A stretch of DNA of 64,000 nt from contig NZ_JACJQY010000016.1 of the NCBI RefSeq assembly GCF_014696925.1, positions 1 through 64,000 on the forward strand. Direction: 5' to 3'. Of this stretch, positions 54,167 through 63,990 are shown in pieces (positions within the stretch are counted from its first letter, which is position 1; every line of letters starts with the position of its first letter). Source of the DNA: Phormidium tenue FACHB-1050. Its GTDB lineage: Bacteria > Cyanobacteriota > Cyanobacteriia > Pseudanabaenales > Pseudanabaenaceae. Both the position numbers and the translations under genes were made by a program. The notes beneath the pieces were generated by a model that was not told the origin of the DNA, searched no databases, and was given only the letters and a program-made list of their open reading frames with translations.

Positions 54167-55597
54167 TTATTTGCCAATGCAAAATCTACTGAAGATTTGA
54201 TCTAGAACTGATTCCGTAACCTCTTCGCCTGTAATCTCACCGATAGCACTAATGGCATCTCGTAAATCAATTGTCCAGAAATCAAGCGGTAACTGATCGG
54301 CGATCGCAATTTGCACATTAGCTAAGGATTGCACCACCCTTAACAAACAAGCTTTCTGACGCTGATTAATGGCAACCTCTATATTTGCCGCAGCGATCGC
54401 ATCTTGGTGGATACATTTTAAAATCGCCGCTTCGAGATCCTCGATTCCCTGTTGTTGAGAAGCCGCAGTTTTGACAATGGGAATACCCTCACCCCCCAGC
54501 CCCCTCTCCCGCAGGAGAGGGGGAGTAAAGATATAATCTTGCTCCCCTCTCCCTATGGGAGAGGGGCTGGGGGTGAGGGCAAGATCAATCTTATTCATCA
54601 CCAAAATTACAGGGCGATCGCGTACAGTTTCATAGATTTCCGAATCCTTCTCAATCCAGCCCACACTTGCATCAATTACCATCAATACTAAATCCGCTGA
54701 CTGAGCAGCTTGGCGCGATCGCTCCACACCGATCTTTTCCACTACATCCTCGGTTTCCCTAATCCCTGCGGTATCGAGAACTTGAATGGGAATACCACCC
54801 ACCACCAATTGCGAATCAACGACATCGCGAGTTGTCCCTGGCAAATCCGTAACGATCGCCCGATCGCTACGGCTCCATGCATTTAATAAACTCGATTTAC
54901 CGACATTAGGACGACCGACAATCGCCACTTTTAAACCCGTTCGCAATAGTTCCCCGCGATCGGCTGTGGCTAAAATTTGTTGCGATTCTTGAGAAACCGT
55001 CTTAACTTCTGCTTTGACCCATTCCACATCAAGGGGTGGCAAATCATCTTCAAAATCAATCCGCGCTTCGATTTCAGTTAAGACATTTAAGCATTTACCA
55101 CGCAAATATTTTAAAGATTGTGCTAGCTTGCCACGAAGAGAAGCGATCGCCGATTGGGCTGCTTGTGCTGATTTAGCACCAACGAGATCATTAATACTTT
55201 CAGCTTGCGTAAGATCAATTCGACCATTGAGAAAAGCCCTTAAACTAAATTCCCCTGCTTCTGCTAGTCTTGCACCCTGCTCTAAACAAAGATTTAACAC
55301 CTGCTGCACTGCCATAATTCCCCCATGACAATGAAACTCTACGACATCTTCGCGGGTAAAAGAACGAGGCGCTTTCATCAATAACAATAGGCTCTCATCG
55401 ACAATAGTTTTCGAGACTGGATGCTTCACGTAGCCATAAAGAATACGATGACTTTCCCAAACTTGTTTCCCGCCTGCATGGAAAAGCTGTTGCGCGATCG
55501 CCATTGCCTGCTCTCCAGACAATCTCACAATGCCCACACTCCCCTGCTGCGGTGAAATTGCCGTGGCAATGGCAGCGATCGTGTCAGATAGACTCAT
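54167..55597 (-). CDS. mnmE: tRNA uridine-5-carboxymethylaminomethyl(34) synthesis GTPase
   Basis: This 476-residue MnmE has the N-terminal folate-binding/dimerisation domain ([24 protein letters not shown]), a helical domain, and an inserted G domain: [14 protein letters not shown] (about 226-239), [17 protein letters not shown], and NKID (about 333-336). It ends with the required C-terminal FCIGK. With MnmG it modifies wobble uridines of certain tRNAs. Between NKID and the G5 loop (KTAASQQQG), about 33 residues are encoded by a palindromic repeat (PSPSPIGRG... [11 protein letters not shown]). This enlarges a surface loop near the nucleotide site. All catalytic motifs remain, so it should be functional. 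Confidence 0.96.
   Translation of the reverse strand: MSLSDTIAAIATAISPQQGSVGIVRLSGEQAMAIAQQLFHAGGKQVWESHRILYGYVKHPVSKTIVDESLLLLMKAPRSFTREDVVEFHCHGGIMAVQQVLNLCLEQGARLAEAGEFSLRAFLNGRIDLTQAESINDLVGAKSAQAAQSAIASLRGKLAQSLKYLRGKCLNVLTEIEARIDFEDDLPPLDVEWVKAEVKTVSQESQQILATADRGELLRTGLKVAIVGRPNVGKSSLLNAWSRSDRAIVTDLPGTTRDVVDSQLVVGGIPIQVLDTAGIRETEDVVEKIGVERSRQAAQSADLVLMVIDASVGWIEKDSEIYETVRDRPVILVMNKIDLALTPSPSPIGRGEQDYIFTPPLLRERGLGGEGIPIVKTAASQQQGIEDLEAAILKCIHQDAIAAANIEVAINQRQKACLLRVVQSLANVQIAIADQLPLDFWTIDLRDAISAIGEITGEEVTESVLDQIFSRFCIGK
54482..54582 (+). repeat. Palindromic repeat inserted in-frame in mnmE
   Basis: The stretch consists of CCCTCACCCCCCAGCCCC, two internal hairpins and GGGGCTGGGGGTGAGGG, the same design as the intergenic copy at 45616-45713. 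It is about 100 bases and maintains the reading frame on the minus strand. Confidence 0.82.
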
Positions 55598-55627
55598 ACC
55601 GTTACTCTCAAAAACTGAATAAATGAC

Positions 55628-55830
55628 TTATAGCGCTTTTCAAGCAAACGAGGTACATGGTTTTGTTTCCCCACCGAAGGCGGGGAAACAAAACCATACT
55701 TCAACTGATAAACGCTATATAGCAATTTGGATCAAACACCTCCAGAGATTTTTTGAAAGTGTCGCTAAGCAACACTTTCAAAAAATCTCTGGGCTTGGGG
55801 TTGAACACCCCGCGCTTTATGATTGCTATA
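55628..55830 (+). repeat. Two palindromic repeats upstream of a hybrid kinase gene
   Basis: At 55628-55720 is the third copy, inverted, of the GTTTCCCC family (TATAGCGCTTTTCAAGC to GATAAACGCTATA). At 55740-55830 is a CCAGAGATTTTTTGAAAG palindrome of the family at 25673. The gap 55831-56094 is AT-rich, with no gene or clear promoter assigned. Confidence 0.72.
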
Positions 55831-56094
55831 GAAAATAATCTTATGATTGTTATAGAATAGAAAAGACAAGACTGTAAAAAAACGCTAAAAACTAATTTTG
55901 TGATGTTAAGGGGATATATGCCACAAGAGAATTTTTTAAGATAACCATATAGATTTTAGGGCTTTTAAGTCAAAACAACTGAAAACCCTTAAATTGACTA
56001 AATTACAAAGTTTTTTGGGAATATCACTCGACAAATTTATATTATTTTCTTGTCTATTATTAGATTAATTTCGTATCTGGGTCTTCTTTAAATT

Positions 56095-59000
56095 ATGCCT
56101 AAACCTACTAATGGAGATTTGCCAGCTTACCCAGAAAGACACAGAAATTCTTTAAATAAGGGGATGACAAAAACAGCAAAAAGTACAGTCCAAGAAACAT
56201 TGAAATTGCACCAAGCAATTTTAGATAGTGCCAACTACTCAATTATTGCGACAACCATTGATGGAACAATTTGTGCTTTCAATACCACGGCTGAGCGTTG
56301 GCTAGGCTATGCAGCATCAGAAATAATTGGCATTTGCTCTCCTGAGCGCTTTCATGATTTGTCTGAGGTTCAACAGCGGGCGATCGCCTTAACAGAGGAG
56401 TTAGGAAAACCCATCCCTGTAGGCTTTGAGGTATTTGTTGCCAAGGCGAAATTAGGGCAAATCGAAGAAATCGAATGGACATATATCCGTAAAGATGGAT
56501 CGCGATTTCCTGTAATGCTTTCCATTTCAGCACTGCGAAATGACGACAATCAGATTTCAGGCTTTTTAGGTATTGCTACCGATTTGTCAAGCCGAAAGTT
56601 TGCCGAGTCTAAGTTACAAACTACTTTACACGAGTTAGAATTTCAAAAATTTGCTCTTGACCAAGCCGCGATTGTTGCTGTTACTGATTTAAATGGAGCG
56701 ATCACCTATGCCAATAGTAAATTTTGTGAAATTTCTGGCTATAGCCAAAATGAATTAATAGGAAAAAACCATCGATTTATTAATTCCGAGTATCATTCAC
56801 CAGAATTTTTTGCCAACCTGTGGGATACCATCTCCAGCGGTAAGGTTTGGCGTGGCGAAGTTCGCAATAGGGCTAAAGACGGCTCATTTTATTGGACTGA
56901 CAGTACGATCATCCCCCTACTAGATGATTGTGGTAAGCCGATGCAATATCTAGCAATTCGCTTTGATATTTCCGATCGCAAAAAATTTGAAGAAACGCTG
57001 CGTCTCCAAGAACGGGCGATCGCTTCTAGCCACAATGGTATCGTCATTACTGACTTTCGTCGCCCCAATAATCCGATTGTCTACATAAATTCTGCATTTG
57101 AGAAAATAACTGGTTACGAAGCTAGCGAAGTGATGGGTAAAAATTGTCGTTTTTTGCAAGGAAGCGATGTATTTCAACCTGAAAAAGATATTCTCAGAAA
57201 TGCAACTTTGAAAGGAGAATCTTGCAGTGTTGTCATCAGAAACTATCGCAAAGATGGCTCTTTATTTTGGAATGAGTTAAATATTTCGCCAATATTTGAT
57301 GATATTGGTAGAGTAACTCACTTTATTGGTATCCAAACAGATATCACAGCGAGAAAAGAGGCTGAGAAAGATTTAAAAAGGCAAATGCGTCTTACGGTAT
57401 TACTTAACCGCATAACTGATGAAATTCGCCAAAGTCTGGATATAAAAAGCATTTTTCAAACGGCGGCTCATCAGATTCAGTTGGCTTTTCATGCTAGTCG
57501 TTGTCTGATTTATAAGCTGGATTATCAAAACCAAGATTCAGCATTACAATCTCAAATTTCTCTAATGTCAGAACAATTAGCTGAAAGAGTCTTTTCAGTA
57601 AAAGATATTGAATTGCCGCTGTTAGATAGTGATTTCGGAAAAAGAATTTCTAGTCAAGATCAAGCGATCGCCATTACTAATGTTTATACCGAGCAAGACT
57701 TAGATGAATTTGGCGAACTGTTCTATCGAATGCAATTGCGATCGCTTTTAGCGATCCGTACTTCATCCCATGGATTAACCAATGGGATTATTTTATTACA
57801 CCACTGTAATAGCTTTCATGAATGGACAATTGAAGAAAAAGAGTTGTTTGAATCGGTAGCAAATCAAGTTAGTATTGCTCTCTCGCAAGCAAATTTACTA
57901 ATCCAAGAAACCCGTCAAAGGGAACAACTAATCAAACAAAATAATGAGTTAGAAGAAGCGCGAGTGATCGCGGAAGCAGCTAATCGATCTAAGAGTGATT
58001 TCTTAGCAACCATGAGCCACGAGATCCGTACGCCCATGAATGCCGTAATTGGGATGACAGGAGTATTACTAGACACAAATTTGACTAGAGAGCAACGGGA
58101 ATTTGTGGAGATTGCTCGTAATGCGGGTAATACCTTGTTGACGATCATCAATGACATTTTAGATTTTTCCAAAATTGAATCAGGACATTTAGAACTAGAA
58201 GAACAAACCTTTGATTTGCGAACTTGTTTGGAAGATACGATCGAGTTGCTCTCAGCTAAGGCATTAGAAAAAGGTATTGAACTTGGTTATTTGATTCATC
58301 CCGATGTGGATTTGATTGTGATCGGTGATATGACACGATTACGACAAATTTTGGCGAATTTAATTGGCAATGCGATCAAATTTACGAGTCGAGGCTCTGT
58401 CAATATTTCGGTTACCCAAATGCTTGTTTCGCATTATTTGCGTTGTGAACTTAGCGATCATCATGAAGAATCTCAGTTGTTGCGAACTTTACAATTTGCA
58501 GTGAAGGATACAGGCATTGGTATCCCTAGCGATCGCTTATATCGACTATTTCAGCCCTTTAGCCAAGTAGATGCCTCCACCACTAGACAATATGGAGGAA
58601 CTGGGCTAGGGCTGGCGATCAGTAAACGTCTGAGCGAACTGATGGGTGGCACGATGTGGGTGGAAAGCGGTGAGCAAAAAGGTTCTACTTTTTACTTTAC
58701 GATTACGGCTCCCGTTAACATTTGGGAACAACCTGAACCAATCAATATTAATGATTCACAACTGATCTCACCCACGGCGCGATCGCCTCAGGTAATTAGT
58801 CAAACCATCAGTCAAAATATTGCTCAAAACCTAGCTAATCAGTCAAATACAGCTCAAATTTCCCTAGTCTCACCAAAGAAAAGTTTTGCCTTTGATCCAC
58901 TCATGGCAAGAAACCATCCATTGCGAATTTTGCTAGCCGAGGACAATGTGGTTAACCAAAAAGTAGCCATCCATATTTTGCAACGAATGGGCTATCGGGC

Positions 59001-59664
59001 TGATGTGGCCGCTAATGGATTTGAGGTACTATCGGCGCTTTCACAGCAGCCCTATGACTTAGTGTTTATGGATATGCAAATGCCTGAGATGGATGGACTT
59101 GAGGCGACTCGACTGATCGAGCAGAATTTGCAAAGCGGTAAAATCATCTCCAAGCCGAGGATTGTGGCGATGACGGCTAATGCTATGCAAGGCGATCGCG
59201 AGATTTGTCTAGCCGCAGGTATGGACGACTATCTCAGCAAACCCATCATTAACGCTGAACTTGTGCGGGTTTTGCGAGAATGTCCGTCTGTGATACCAAA
59301 TAAATCTAGTCCATTATCTTCAATTAATATTTCTACTCTTCATGAAGTCGCGAGTGATATTGGCGGCGAAGATCCAGAATTTTTGATTGAACTGATTGAC
59401 AGTTATCTAGATAATACGCAATCACTCCTCCAAGAGTTATATACTAGCTTTGCACAGAAAAATTTTGAGGTGATGGTGCGAACTGTTCACACCTTGAAAT
59501 CCAGCAGTAGTGTAATTGGTGCAGAAGATCTCTCAACTCTATGCCGCGAATTGGAAACAAATCTACGCAATCAAAAATATGAGGACTTAGATATCAAAAT
59601 CAATAAAATTACTGATGAATATGCAAATGTTAAATCTGAGTTAGAGCATGAAAAATATCACTAA
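56095..59664 (+). CDS. Hybrid histidine kinase: PAS repeats, GAF, kinase, receiver, HPt
   Basis: This 1189-residue soluble protein has three PAS/PAC units (about 40-165, 180-300, 305-425; [34 protein letters not shown]). A GAF domain (about 440-600) follows, then HisKA with His in [15 protein letters not shown] (about 641), HATPase_c (about 745-875), a receiver (about 942-1065, [12 protein letters not shown]) and an HPt domain with His in [14 protein letters not shown] (about 1130). The second and third PAS units resemble LOV-like/PAS9 sequences ([11 protein letters not shown]), where the Cys of NCRFLQ suggests a flavin-binding LOV domain. That makes blue-light sensing plausible. A REC-GGDEF gene follows. 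The start is uncertain: no good ribosome site precedes the ATG at 56095. Confidence 0.88.
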   Translation: MPKPTNGDLPAYPERHRNSLNKGMTKTAKSTVQETLKLHQAILDSANYSIIATTIDGTICAFNTTAERWLGYAASEIIGICSPERFHDLSEVQQRAIALTEELGKPIPVGFEVFVAKAKLGQIEEIEWTYIRKDGSRFPVMLSISALRNDDNQISGFLGIATDLSSRKFAESKLQTTLHELEFQKFALDQAAIVAVTDLNGAITYANSKFCEISGYSQNELIGKNHRFINSEYHSPEFFANLWDTISSGKVWRGEVRNRAKDGSFYWTDSTIIPLLDDCGKPMQYLAIRFDISDRKKFEETLRLQERAIASSHNGIVITDFRRPNNPIVYINSAFEKITGYEASEVMGKNCRFLQGSDVFQPEKDILRNATLKGESCSVVIRNYRKDGSLFWNELNISPIFDDIGRVTHFIGIQTDITARKEAEKDLKRQMRLTVLLNRITDEIRQSLDIKSIFQTAAHQIQLAFHASRCLIYKLDYQNQDSALQSQISLMSEQLAERVFSVKDIELPLLDSDFGKRISSQDQAIAITNVYTEQDLDEFGELFYRMQLRSLLAIRTSSHGLTNGIILLHHCNSFHEWTIEEKELFESVANQVSIALSQANLLIQETRQREQLIKQNNELEEARVIAEAANRSKSDFLATMSHEIRTPMNAVIGMTGVLLDTNLTREQREFVEIARNAGNTLLTIINDILDFSKIESGHLELEEQTFDLRTCLEDTIELLSAKALEKGIELGYLIHPDVDLIVIGDMTRLRQILANLIGNAIKFTSRGSVNISVTQMLVSHYLRCELSDHHEESQLLRTLQFAVKDTGIGIPSDRLYRLFQPFSQVDASTTRQYGGTGLGLAISKRLSELMGGTMWVESGEQKGSTFYFTITAPVNIWEQPEPININDSQLISPTARSPQVISQTISQNIAQNLANQSNTAQISLVSPKKSFAFDPLMARNHPLRILLAEDNVVNQKVAIHILQRMGYRADVAANGFEVLSALSQQPYDLVFMDMQMPEMDGLEATRLIEQNLQSGKIISKPRIVAMTANAMQGDREICLAAGMDDYLSKPIINAELVRVLRECPSVIPNKSSPLSSINISTLHEVASDIGGEDPEFLIELIDSYLDNTQSLLQELYTSFAQKNFEVMVRTVHTLKSSSSVIGAEDLSTLCRELETNLRNQKYEDLDIKINKITDEYANVKSELEHEKYH

Positions 59665-59697
59665 GTAGCTAGGCATAAGTAAACTAGAAAACCAGAA

Positions 59698-59730
59698 GAT
59701 TGTTCCGCCCACCATGCAGGCGGAACAATC
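59698..59730 (+). terminator. Hairpin after the hybrid kinase gene
   Basis: GATTGTTCCGCC and GGCGGAACAATC pair around a nine-base loop, about 35 bases past the stop at 59664 and before the cyclase gene. It could attenuate but not necessarily separate the two genes. Confidence 0.6.
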
Positions 59731-59820
59731 TCTGGCTTTGGGTTTTAACTATGCTAAACCACTTACACTCTTCAGGTAGACGCATGTCTGTTAACGTCAA
59801 TTTTACCGTCTAACCATGTA

Positions 59821-60864
59821 ATGACAATCGATGATATTAGCGATCGCCATAAGCAGCATCCTAACCAAGAAGTAAGCCCAGATATCAATATTCAAGAAAA
59901 ATCATCATCCAAGACTGCTCAGATTTTAATAGTGGATGATGATTTGTTTATGCGAAAAATTTTGGTGCGCTATTTGGAGCGGGAAAATTATCGTGTGGTT
60001 GAGGCTGCTAACGGGATGGAAGCGTTAAAGCTTTATCAAGAATATCAGCCAGATATCATTTTACTGGATGCTATGATGCCTGTGTTAGATGGCTTTGAAT
60101 GTTGTTCACGGTTGCAAAAACTGCCTCATGGTGATCATACGCCTGTTTTAATTATTACGGCGCTGGAAGATCGCGAATCTGTAGATCGAGCTTATGCGGT
60201 GGGGGCTTCAGACTATGTTACTAAGCCCATTCATTGGGCGGTACTACGGCAAAGGGTGCGCCGTTTACTGGAGCAAGCCAATCTCCGCCAGCAGCTTGAA
60301 GCTGCCAATCAACAGTTAGCTGTTGTGGTGCAAGAGCTAAGAAGATTGGTTTCCATCGATGGCTTAACGCAAGTGGCTAATCGTCGTTGCTTAGATGAAT
60401 ATCTAGAACAAGAATGTAAGCGATCGCATCGAGAACAAGTTCCAATTTCCTTGGTGTTATGCGATATCGACTTTTTTAAAAACTACAACGATAACTATGG
60501 ACATCAAGAGGGGGATCATTGCTTGCAGCAAGTAGCCCAAGCAATCAGTAAGTCAACCAATCGTCCTGCGGATTTGGTGGCTCGGTATGGGGGGGAAGAA
60601 TTTGCGATTATTTTGCCAAACACCGATGCCGAAGGGGGGATGAATGTGGCGATTCGGGCTACGGAAATTGTGCGATCGCTGCAATTGCCGCACGATTACT
60701 CGAAAGTTGCTAATCATGTGACGATTAGCTGTGGTGTGGCGACACTTTTCCCAGCTCAAGATTTTGAAGTGATGCATTTACTCAAATCGGCTGATCGCGC
60801 CTTGTATGTCGCTAAAGCCGAAGGTCGCAATTGCGTCAGGCAAAATGTTTATGTCCCAGAATAA
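59821..60864 (+). CDS. Response regulator with GGDEF diguanylate cyclase output
   Basis: This 347-residue protein has a receiver (about 35-155; [11 protein letters not shown], Asp in [14 protein letters not shown]). A helical linker and a GGDEF domain (about 180-345) follow: [21 protein letters not shown], the active-site GGEEF, and an inhibitory-site RPAD five residues before it. It should make cyclic di-GMP with product inhibition when the receiver is phosphorylated. The upstream gene's HPt-bearing hybrid kinase is the obvious phosphodonor. Cyclic di-GMP typically controls motility and attachment in cyanobacteria. Confidence 0.94.
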   Translation: MTIDDISDRHKQHPNQEVSPDINIQEKSSSKTAQILIVDDDLFMRKILVRYLERENYRVVEAANGMEALKLYQEYQPDIILLDAMMPVLDGFECCSRLQKLPHGDHTPVLIITALEDRESVDRAYAVGASDYVTKPIHWAVLRQRVRRLLEQANLRQQLEAANQQLAVVVQELRRLVSIDGLTQVANRRCLDEYLEQECKRSHREQVPISLVLCDIDFFKNYNDNYGHQEGDHCLQQVAQAISKSTNRPADLVARYGGEEFAIILPNTDAEGGMNVAIRATEIVRSLQLPHDYSKVANHVTISCGVATLFPAQDFEVMHLLKSADRALYVAKAEGRNCVRQNVYVPE

Positions 60865-60868
60865 TCCC

Positions 60869-60958
60869 AAAATACAAAGCGGCTAAGCCGCTTTGTATTT
60901 TTACCCCCAATAGCGAGAGGCGGCGCTTCGCGCTGCCTCTCGCTATTGGGGGTAAAAA
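60869..60958 (+). terminator. Two adjacent hairpins after the cyclase gene
   Basis: At 60869-60901 AAAATACAAAGCGGC-TAA-GCCGCTTTGTATTTT is a perfect terminator. At 60898-60958 TTTTTACCCCCAATAGCGAG pairs around the GC-core centre, with one mismatch. Confidence 0.75.
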
Positions 60959-61033
60959 TCGCGACGTTCTCTAAAATATGGTACGGTCATAGCTGAATGC
61001 TATATGACTAAACTACGGTAATCGCATAATTTT

Positions 61034-61648
61034 ATGGAATGGCATATTACGGACGCACAAAGCTTAGCAATAATCGACAACGAGATTGGTGAACACTCAC
61101 TTTCACCATCTGAATATGAAATTGTGCGCCAAGTAATTTATGCAACCGCAGATTTTGAGTATAAAAATCTCGTCAGTTTTTCTGAAAATTCCCTACAGGC
61201 TGGAGCCACAGCCCTCGCTACTCGCACCACAATTATCGTAGATGTCCCAACGGTACAAGCGGCGATCTTTCCTAAAATCTGTGGTACTTTTGCCAATCCT
61301 ATTTATTGTGGTTTTGAAGCGATTACCCGTCCCCAAAAAGGTAAAACCCAAGCAGCTTGGGGAATTGAAACTTTGGCAAAACGCTATCCTGAAGCCATTT
61401 TTGTGATCGGTGAGTCGCAAACAGCATTGGCAACTTTGGTAGATTTGATCGAGATGGAGGATGTTAAGCCTGCTCTGGTAATTGGTACTCCTGCGGGGTT
61501 TATTGACACCGATGTGATCAAGTCACGTTTAAATGACTCATTAATTCCCCATATTCGTGTTGATGGTCGTAAAGGCAATGCGATCGCTGCCGCCGCGATA
61601 TTTAATTCACTAGTCAATTTGGCATGGCAAGCCTACGGCAATAAATAA
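61034..61648 (+). CDS. Precorrin-8X methylmutase (CobH/CbiC) family protein
   Basis: This 204-residue protein matches the CobH/CbiC fold: VIYATADFEYKNLVSFS near residue 34, ALATRTTIIVDVPTVQAAI, RPQKGKTQAAWGIETLA, FVIGESQTALATLVDL, ALVIGTPAGFIDT and VDGRKGNAIAAAA. CobH moves a methyl group in precorrin-8X to give hydrogenobyrinate on the way to cobalamin. The catalytic His expected in VIHxTADFE is Tyr here (about residue 36), so either this subgroup uses another residue or it has a different role. No other cobalamin gene is nearby. Confidence 0.82.
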   Translation: MEWHITDAQSLAIIDNEIGEHSLSPSEYEIVRQVIYATADFEYKNLVSFSENSLQAGATALATRTTIIVDVPTVQAAIFPKICGTFANPIYCGFEAITRPQKGKTQAAWGIETLAKRYPEAIFVIGESQTALATLVDLIEMEDVKPALVIGTPAGFIDTDVIKSRLNDSLIPHIRVDGRKGNAIAAAAIFNSLVNLAWQAYGNK

Positions 61649-61650
61649 TT

Positions 61651-61739
61651 ATCAAGGTGACGCTCCGCGTCACCTTGATAGCTACAATACCCAAAAAAGC
61701 GAGTGGCGGCGCTCCGCGCCGCCACTCGCTTTTTTGGGT
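61651..61739 (+). terminator. Two hairpins between convergent genes
   Basis: ATCAAGGTGACGC-TCC-GCGTCACCTTGAT lies at 61651-61679. A longer perfect palindrome (ACCCAAAAAAGCGAGTGG... with core GGCGGCGCTCCGCGCCGCC) lies at 61689-61739. Both sit between the CobH-like gene and the convergent pentapeptide gene. The flank GGTTTGACGACAGCTATA belongs to the GC-core family. Confidence 0.75.
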
Positions 61740-61764
61740 TTGGTTTGACGACAGCTATAAAATT

Positions 61765-62496
61765 TTATGACCAGATGATACCTGTTAAATTTGCCTCTTG
61801 GGTCAACATCCCCTCAGTGACAGCGTCTGCCATTTTTGCTTTACTTAAGTTAGCCTTATAAAAATTTACGCGAGATAGATCAGAACCTTGGAGATTGGCA
61901 CTGGTGAGATCGGCTTCGCTCAGATCGGCATCACATAAACTTGCACCGTACAGACTCGCAAAAGTTAGATCTACCTCACATAGCATGGCTTTATTTAGAT
62001 TTGCACCATTGAGACTAGCCCTACTCAGATCAGCACGTTGCAACATCGCCTCATTTAGCCCAGCCCCAAATAACCGCGCATCCCTGAGAATAGCCTCACT
62101 AAGATCAGCACGATTTAGCTTGGCTTTACCCATATTTGCGCCATTTAGTTTTGCACGGGGTAATTTGGCTTTGTTCAAAATAGCCCCATACAAATTCACC
62201 CCATAGAGCTTGGCATCACTAAGATTGGCTTCACTAAGATCCGCCTCTCCTAAATCAGCGCCACTGAAATTAGCACTGACAAGGTTAGCGCGATATAGCT
62301 TTGCACCATTAAAATCTGCACCATTTAGTTTTGAGTGGCTTAAGTTTGCACCATAGAGACTTGATTCACTCAGATTTGCACCACTGAGATCGGCATGACT
62401 TAGGTCAATTCCATTCATATCCGTTTTACTGAGATTGACTCCTGCAAAGTTGCGGCGACCTGCGTGGTAGCTATTGATTAGTTCACTGACTTCCAT
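61765..62496 (-). CDS. Pentapeptide-repeat protein
   Basis: This 243-residue protein is nearly all A(D/N)LSxA-type pentapeptides from residue 20 to 225 (GADLGEADLSEANLSDAKLY and similar), which fold into a right-handed quadrilateral β-helix. About 40 repeats give a long rod. No membrane helix or signal is present. Such proteins are numerous in cyanobacteria and mostly uncharacterised; DNA-mimic gyrase protection is known for a few distant relatives only. It lies 50 bases downstream of a GvpG-like gene on the same strand, separated by a hairpin. Confidence 0.93.
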   Translation of the reverse strand: MEVSELINSYHAGRRNFAGVNLSKTDMNGIDLSHADLSGANLSESSLYGANLSHSKLNGADFNGAKLYRANLVSANFSGADLGEADLSEANLSDAKLYGVNLYGAILNKAKLPRAKLNGANMGKAKLNRADLSEAILRDARLFGAGLNEAMLQRADLSRASLNGANLNKAMLCEVDLTFASLYGASLCDADLSEADLTSANLQGSDLSRVNFYKANLSKAKMADAVTEGMLTQEANLTGIIWS

Positions 62497-62518
62497 TAGT
62501 TTGTACCGTTTCTGTCAA

Positions 62519-62553
62519 GAATAAACCAGAGGGCAACGCGCTCTGGTTTATTC
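62519..62553 (-). terminator. Hairpin carrying the stop codon of the GvpG-like gene
   Basis: GAATAAACCAGAG pairs perfectly with CTCTGGTTTATTC around GGCAACGCG. Read on the minus strand the first arm is the gene's last codon (GAA) plus the stop TAA (62548-62550); the second arm is its inverted copy. Confidence 0.75.
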
Positions 62554-62775
62554 CTCTTGTTCATTGATTTCTGCTTCCATCGCTTCTAAAATCTCTTGTT
62601 CTTGAGCCATGAAATCTTCTTCACTAATATCACCAAGATCAAATTTTAGTTGTAAAGTAGTGAGCCGTTTTTGCAGGTTTTCGGTTTTTTCTAATTCAGT
62701 AGTCGCCCTTTCTTCGATTTGTTCTGCAATCCAGACTAGTCCATCGAGGGGTGCTGTCAGTAGTTGCCATATCAT
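62548..62775 (-). CDS. gvpG: GvpG-like gas-vesicle protein
   Basis: This 75-residue protein resembles GvpG: an N-terminal hydrophobic stretch (WQLLTAPLDGLVWIAEQIEERA), then a charged helix with the family pattern LQLKFDLGDISEEDFMAQEQEIL. GvpG is a minor protein needed for gas-vesicle assembly in haloarchaea and cyanobacteria. No gvpA, gvpC, gvpN, gvpF or other vesicle genes are in the window, so it is an orphan copy here. It is followed by a pentapeptide-repeat gene. The symbol reflects family resemblance, not proof of vesicle formation. Confidence 0.8.
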   Translation of the reverse strand: MIWQLLTAPLDGLVWIAEQIEERATTELEKTENLQKRLTTLQLKFDLGDISEEDFMAQEQEILEAMEAEINEQEE

Positions 62776-62806
62776 TGGGAAATGTACTCCTTAATTCCTT
62801 ATTGCC

Positions 62807-62831
62807 GCTTTTCTTGCTTCGCAAGAAAAGC
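62807..62831 (+). repeat. Short hairpin GCTTTTCTTGC-TTC-GCAAGAAAAGC
   Basis: A perfect 11-base-arm palindrome sits between the divergent GvpG-like and pyrD genes, 16 bases before pyrD. It may influence pyrD translation or be a remnant repeat. Confidence 0.55.
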
Positions 62832-62846
62832 TAATTAACTAAACCT

Positions 62847-63959
62847 ATGTTAAGTGCTGCCTATCAATATGGGGTGCGTCCCCTGTTATTCTCCCTCGAT
62901 CCTGAAGCTGCTCATCATTTAGCGATCGCCACTTGTCGGCGGATTAGTGAGTCATCCATACTACAAGCGATCGCCAAGTCCACCTTTTACTATAGCGATT
63001 CGCGACTGTCACAAACTTTATGGAATCTAAAATTTGAGAATCCCGTTGGGTTGGCAGCAGGTTTTGATAAAAATGCAGAAGCGATCGGCGCATGGGAACA
63101 TCTGGGCTTTGGCTTTGCAGAAGTAGGGACAATTACCGCCCATGCTCAGTCTGGCAATCCCCAACCACGTTTGTTTCGCTTACCTAGCGATCGCGCTGTT
63201 TTGAATCGCATGGGTTTTAATAATCGCGGTGCAGCAGCAACAGCATTAGATCTCAAAAATTATTTGCAAGCTCATAAGCTGAGTATTCCCCTTGGTATTA
63301 ATCTGGGCAAGTCTAAAATTACGGAGATCGCTGAAGCGAAATTAGACTATGCCGAAAGCTTGCGATCGCTTTACGAGTTTGGTGATTATTTTGTAGTCAA
63401 TGTTAGTTCACCCAATACGCCGAATTTACGGGATTTGCAAGCGACCGATCAGCTATGTGGAATTCTTGCGGAGCTAAATCCGATTAATATACAGAACAAG
63501 CCGATTTTAGTAAAAATTGCCCCAGACTTGAATGATGCCGATATTGTGGAAGTGGTTAAGGCAAGTCAAGCCTACGGTGTAGCAGGGATTATCGCTACGA
63601 ACACGACGATTTCACGACAGAATTTAACAACTACGCATCTAGCAATGACTGGTAAACCTGTCACCGAAGAAGCTGGCGGTATCAGTGGTCAGCCTGTGCG
63701 CGATCGCTCTCTGGAAGTAATTAACCTGATCTGGCAAACTACACAGGGTAATCTTCCAATCATCGGCGTGGGCGGGGTTTTCACAGCAGAGGATGCTTGG
63801 CAAAAAATTACAGCTGGAGCGACGATCGTGCAGGTTTATACGGGCTTAATCTATGAAGGTCCAATGATTGTTAAGCAGATCTTGCAAGGTTTGGTTGCTA
63901 AGTTAGAAGTCAATGGCTTAGAGAATATTCAACAGGCGATCGGGCTAGCCCATAAATAA
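62847..63959 (+). CDS. pyrD: Quinone-dependent dihydroorotate dehydrogenase (class 2)
   Basis: This 370-residue protein has the N-terminal membrane-associating helices of class 2 enzymes (YQYGVRPLLFSLDPEAAHHLAI). The FMN barrel follows: NPVGLAAGFDKNAEAI, NRMGFNNRGA, LGINLGKSK, the catalytic Ser in VVNVSSPNTPNLRDL (about residue 185), KIAPDL, ATNTTISR, GGISGQPVRDRS and IGVGGVFTAEDA. It oxidises dihydroorotate to orotate in pyrimidine synthesis and passes electrons to quinone. The Ser base and the N-terminal extension exclude class 1. A terminator overlaps its stop. Confidence 0.97.
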   Translation: MLSAAYQYGVRPLLFSLDPEAAHHLAIATCRRISESSILQAIAKSTFYYSDSRLSQTLWNLKFENPVGLAAGFDKNAEAIGAWEHLGFGFAEVGTITAHAQSGNPQPRLFRLPSDRAVLNRMGFNNRGAAATALDLKNYLQAHKLSIPLGINLGKSKITEIAEAKLDYAESLRSLYEFGDYFVVNVSSPNTPNLRDLQATDQLCGILAELNPINIQNKPILVKIAPDLNDADIVEVVKASQAYGVAGIIATNTTISRQNLTTTHLAMTGKPVTEEAGGISGQPVRDRSLEVINLIWQTTQGNLPIIGVGGVFTAEDAWQKITAGATIVQVYTGLIYEGPMIVKQILQGLVAKLEVNGLENIQQAIGLAHK

Positions 63960-63990
63960 AAAGAAGACGGGCAAAGCCCGTCTTCTTTTT
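63958..63990 (+). terminator. Rho-independent terminator of pyrD
   Basis: AAAAAGAAGACGGGC-AAA-GCCCGTCTTCTTTTT is a perfect hairpin with a terminal T-run, beginning within the pyrD stop codon. Confidence 0.9.

Noticed and set aside
55623-55838. 71-codon open frame before the hybrid kinase
   Set aside because: It is formed by two palindromic repeats and has no ribosome site.
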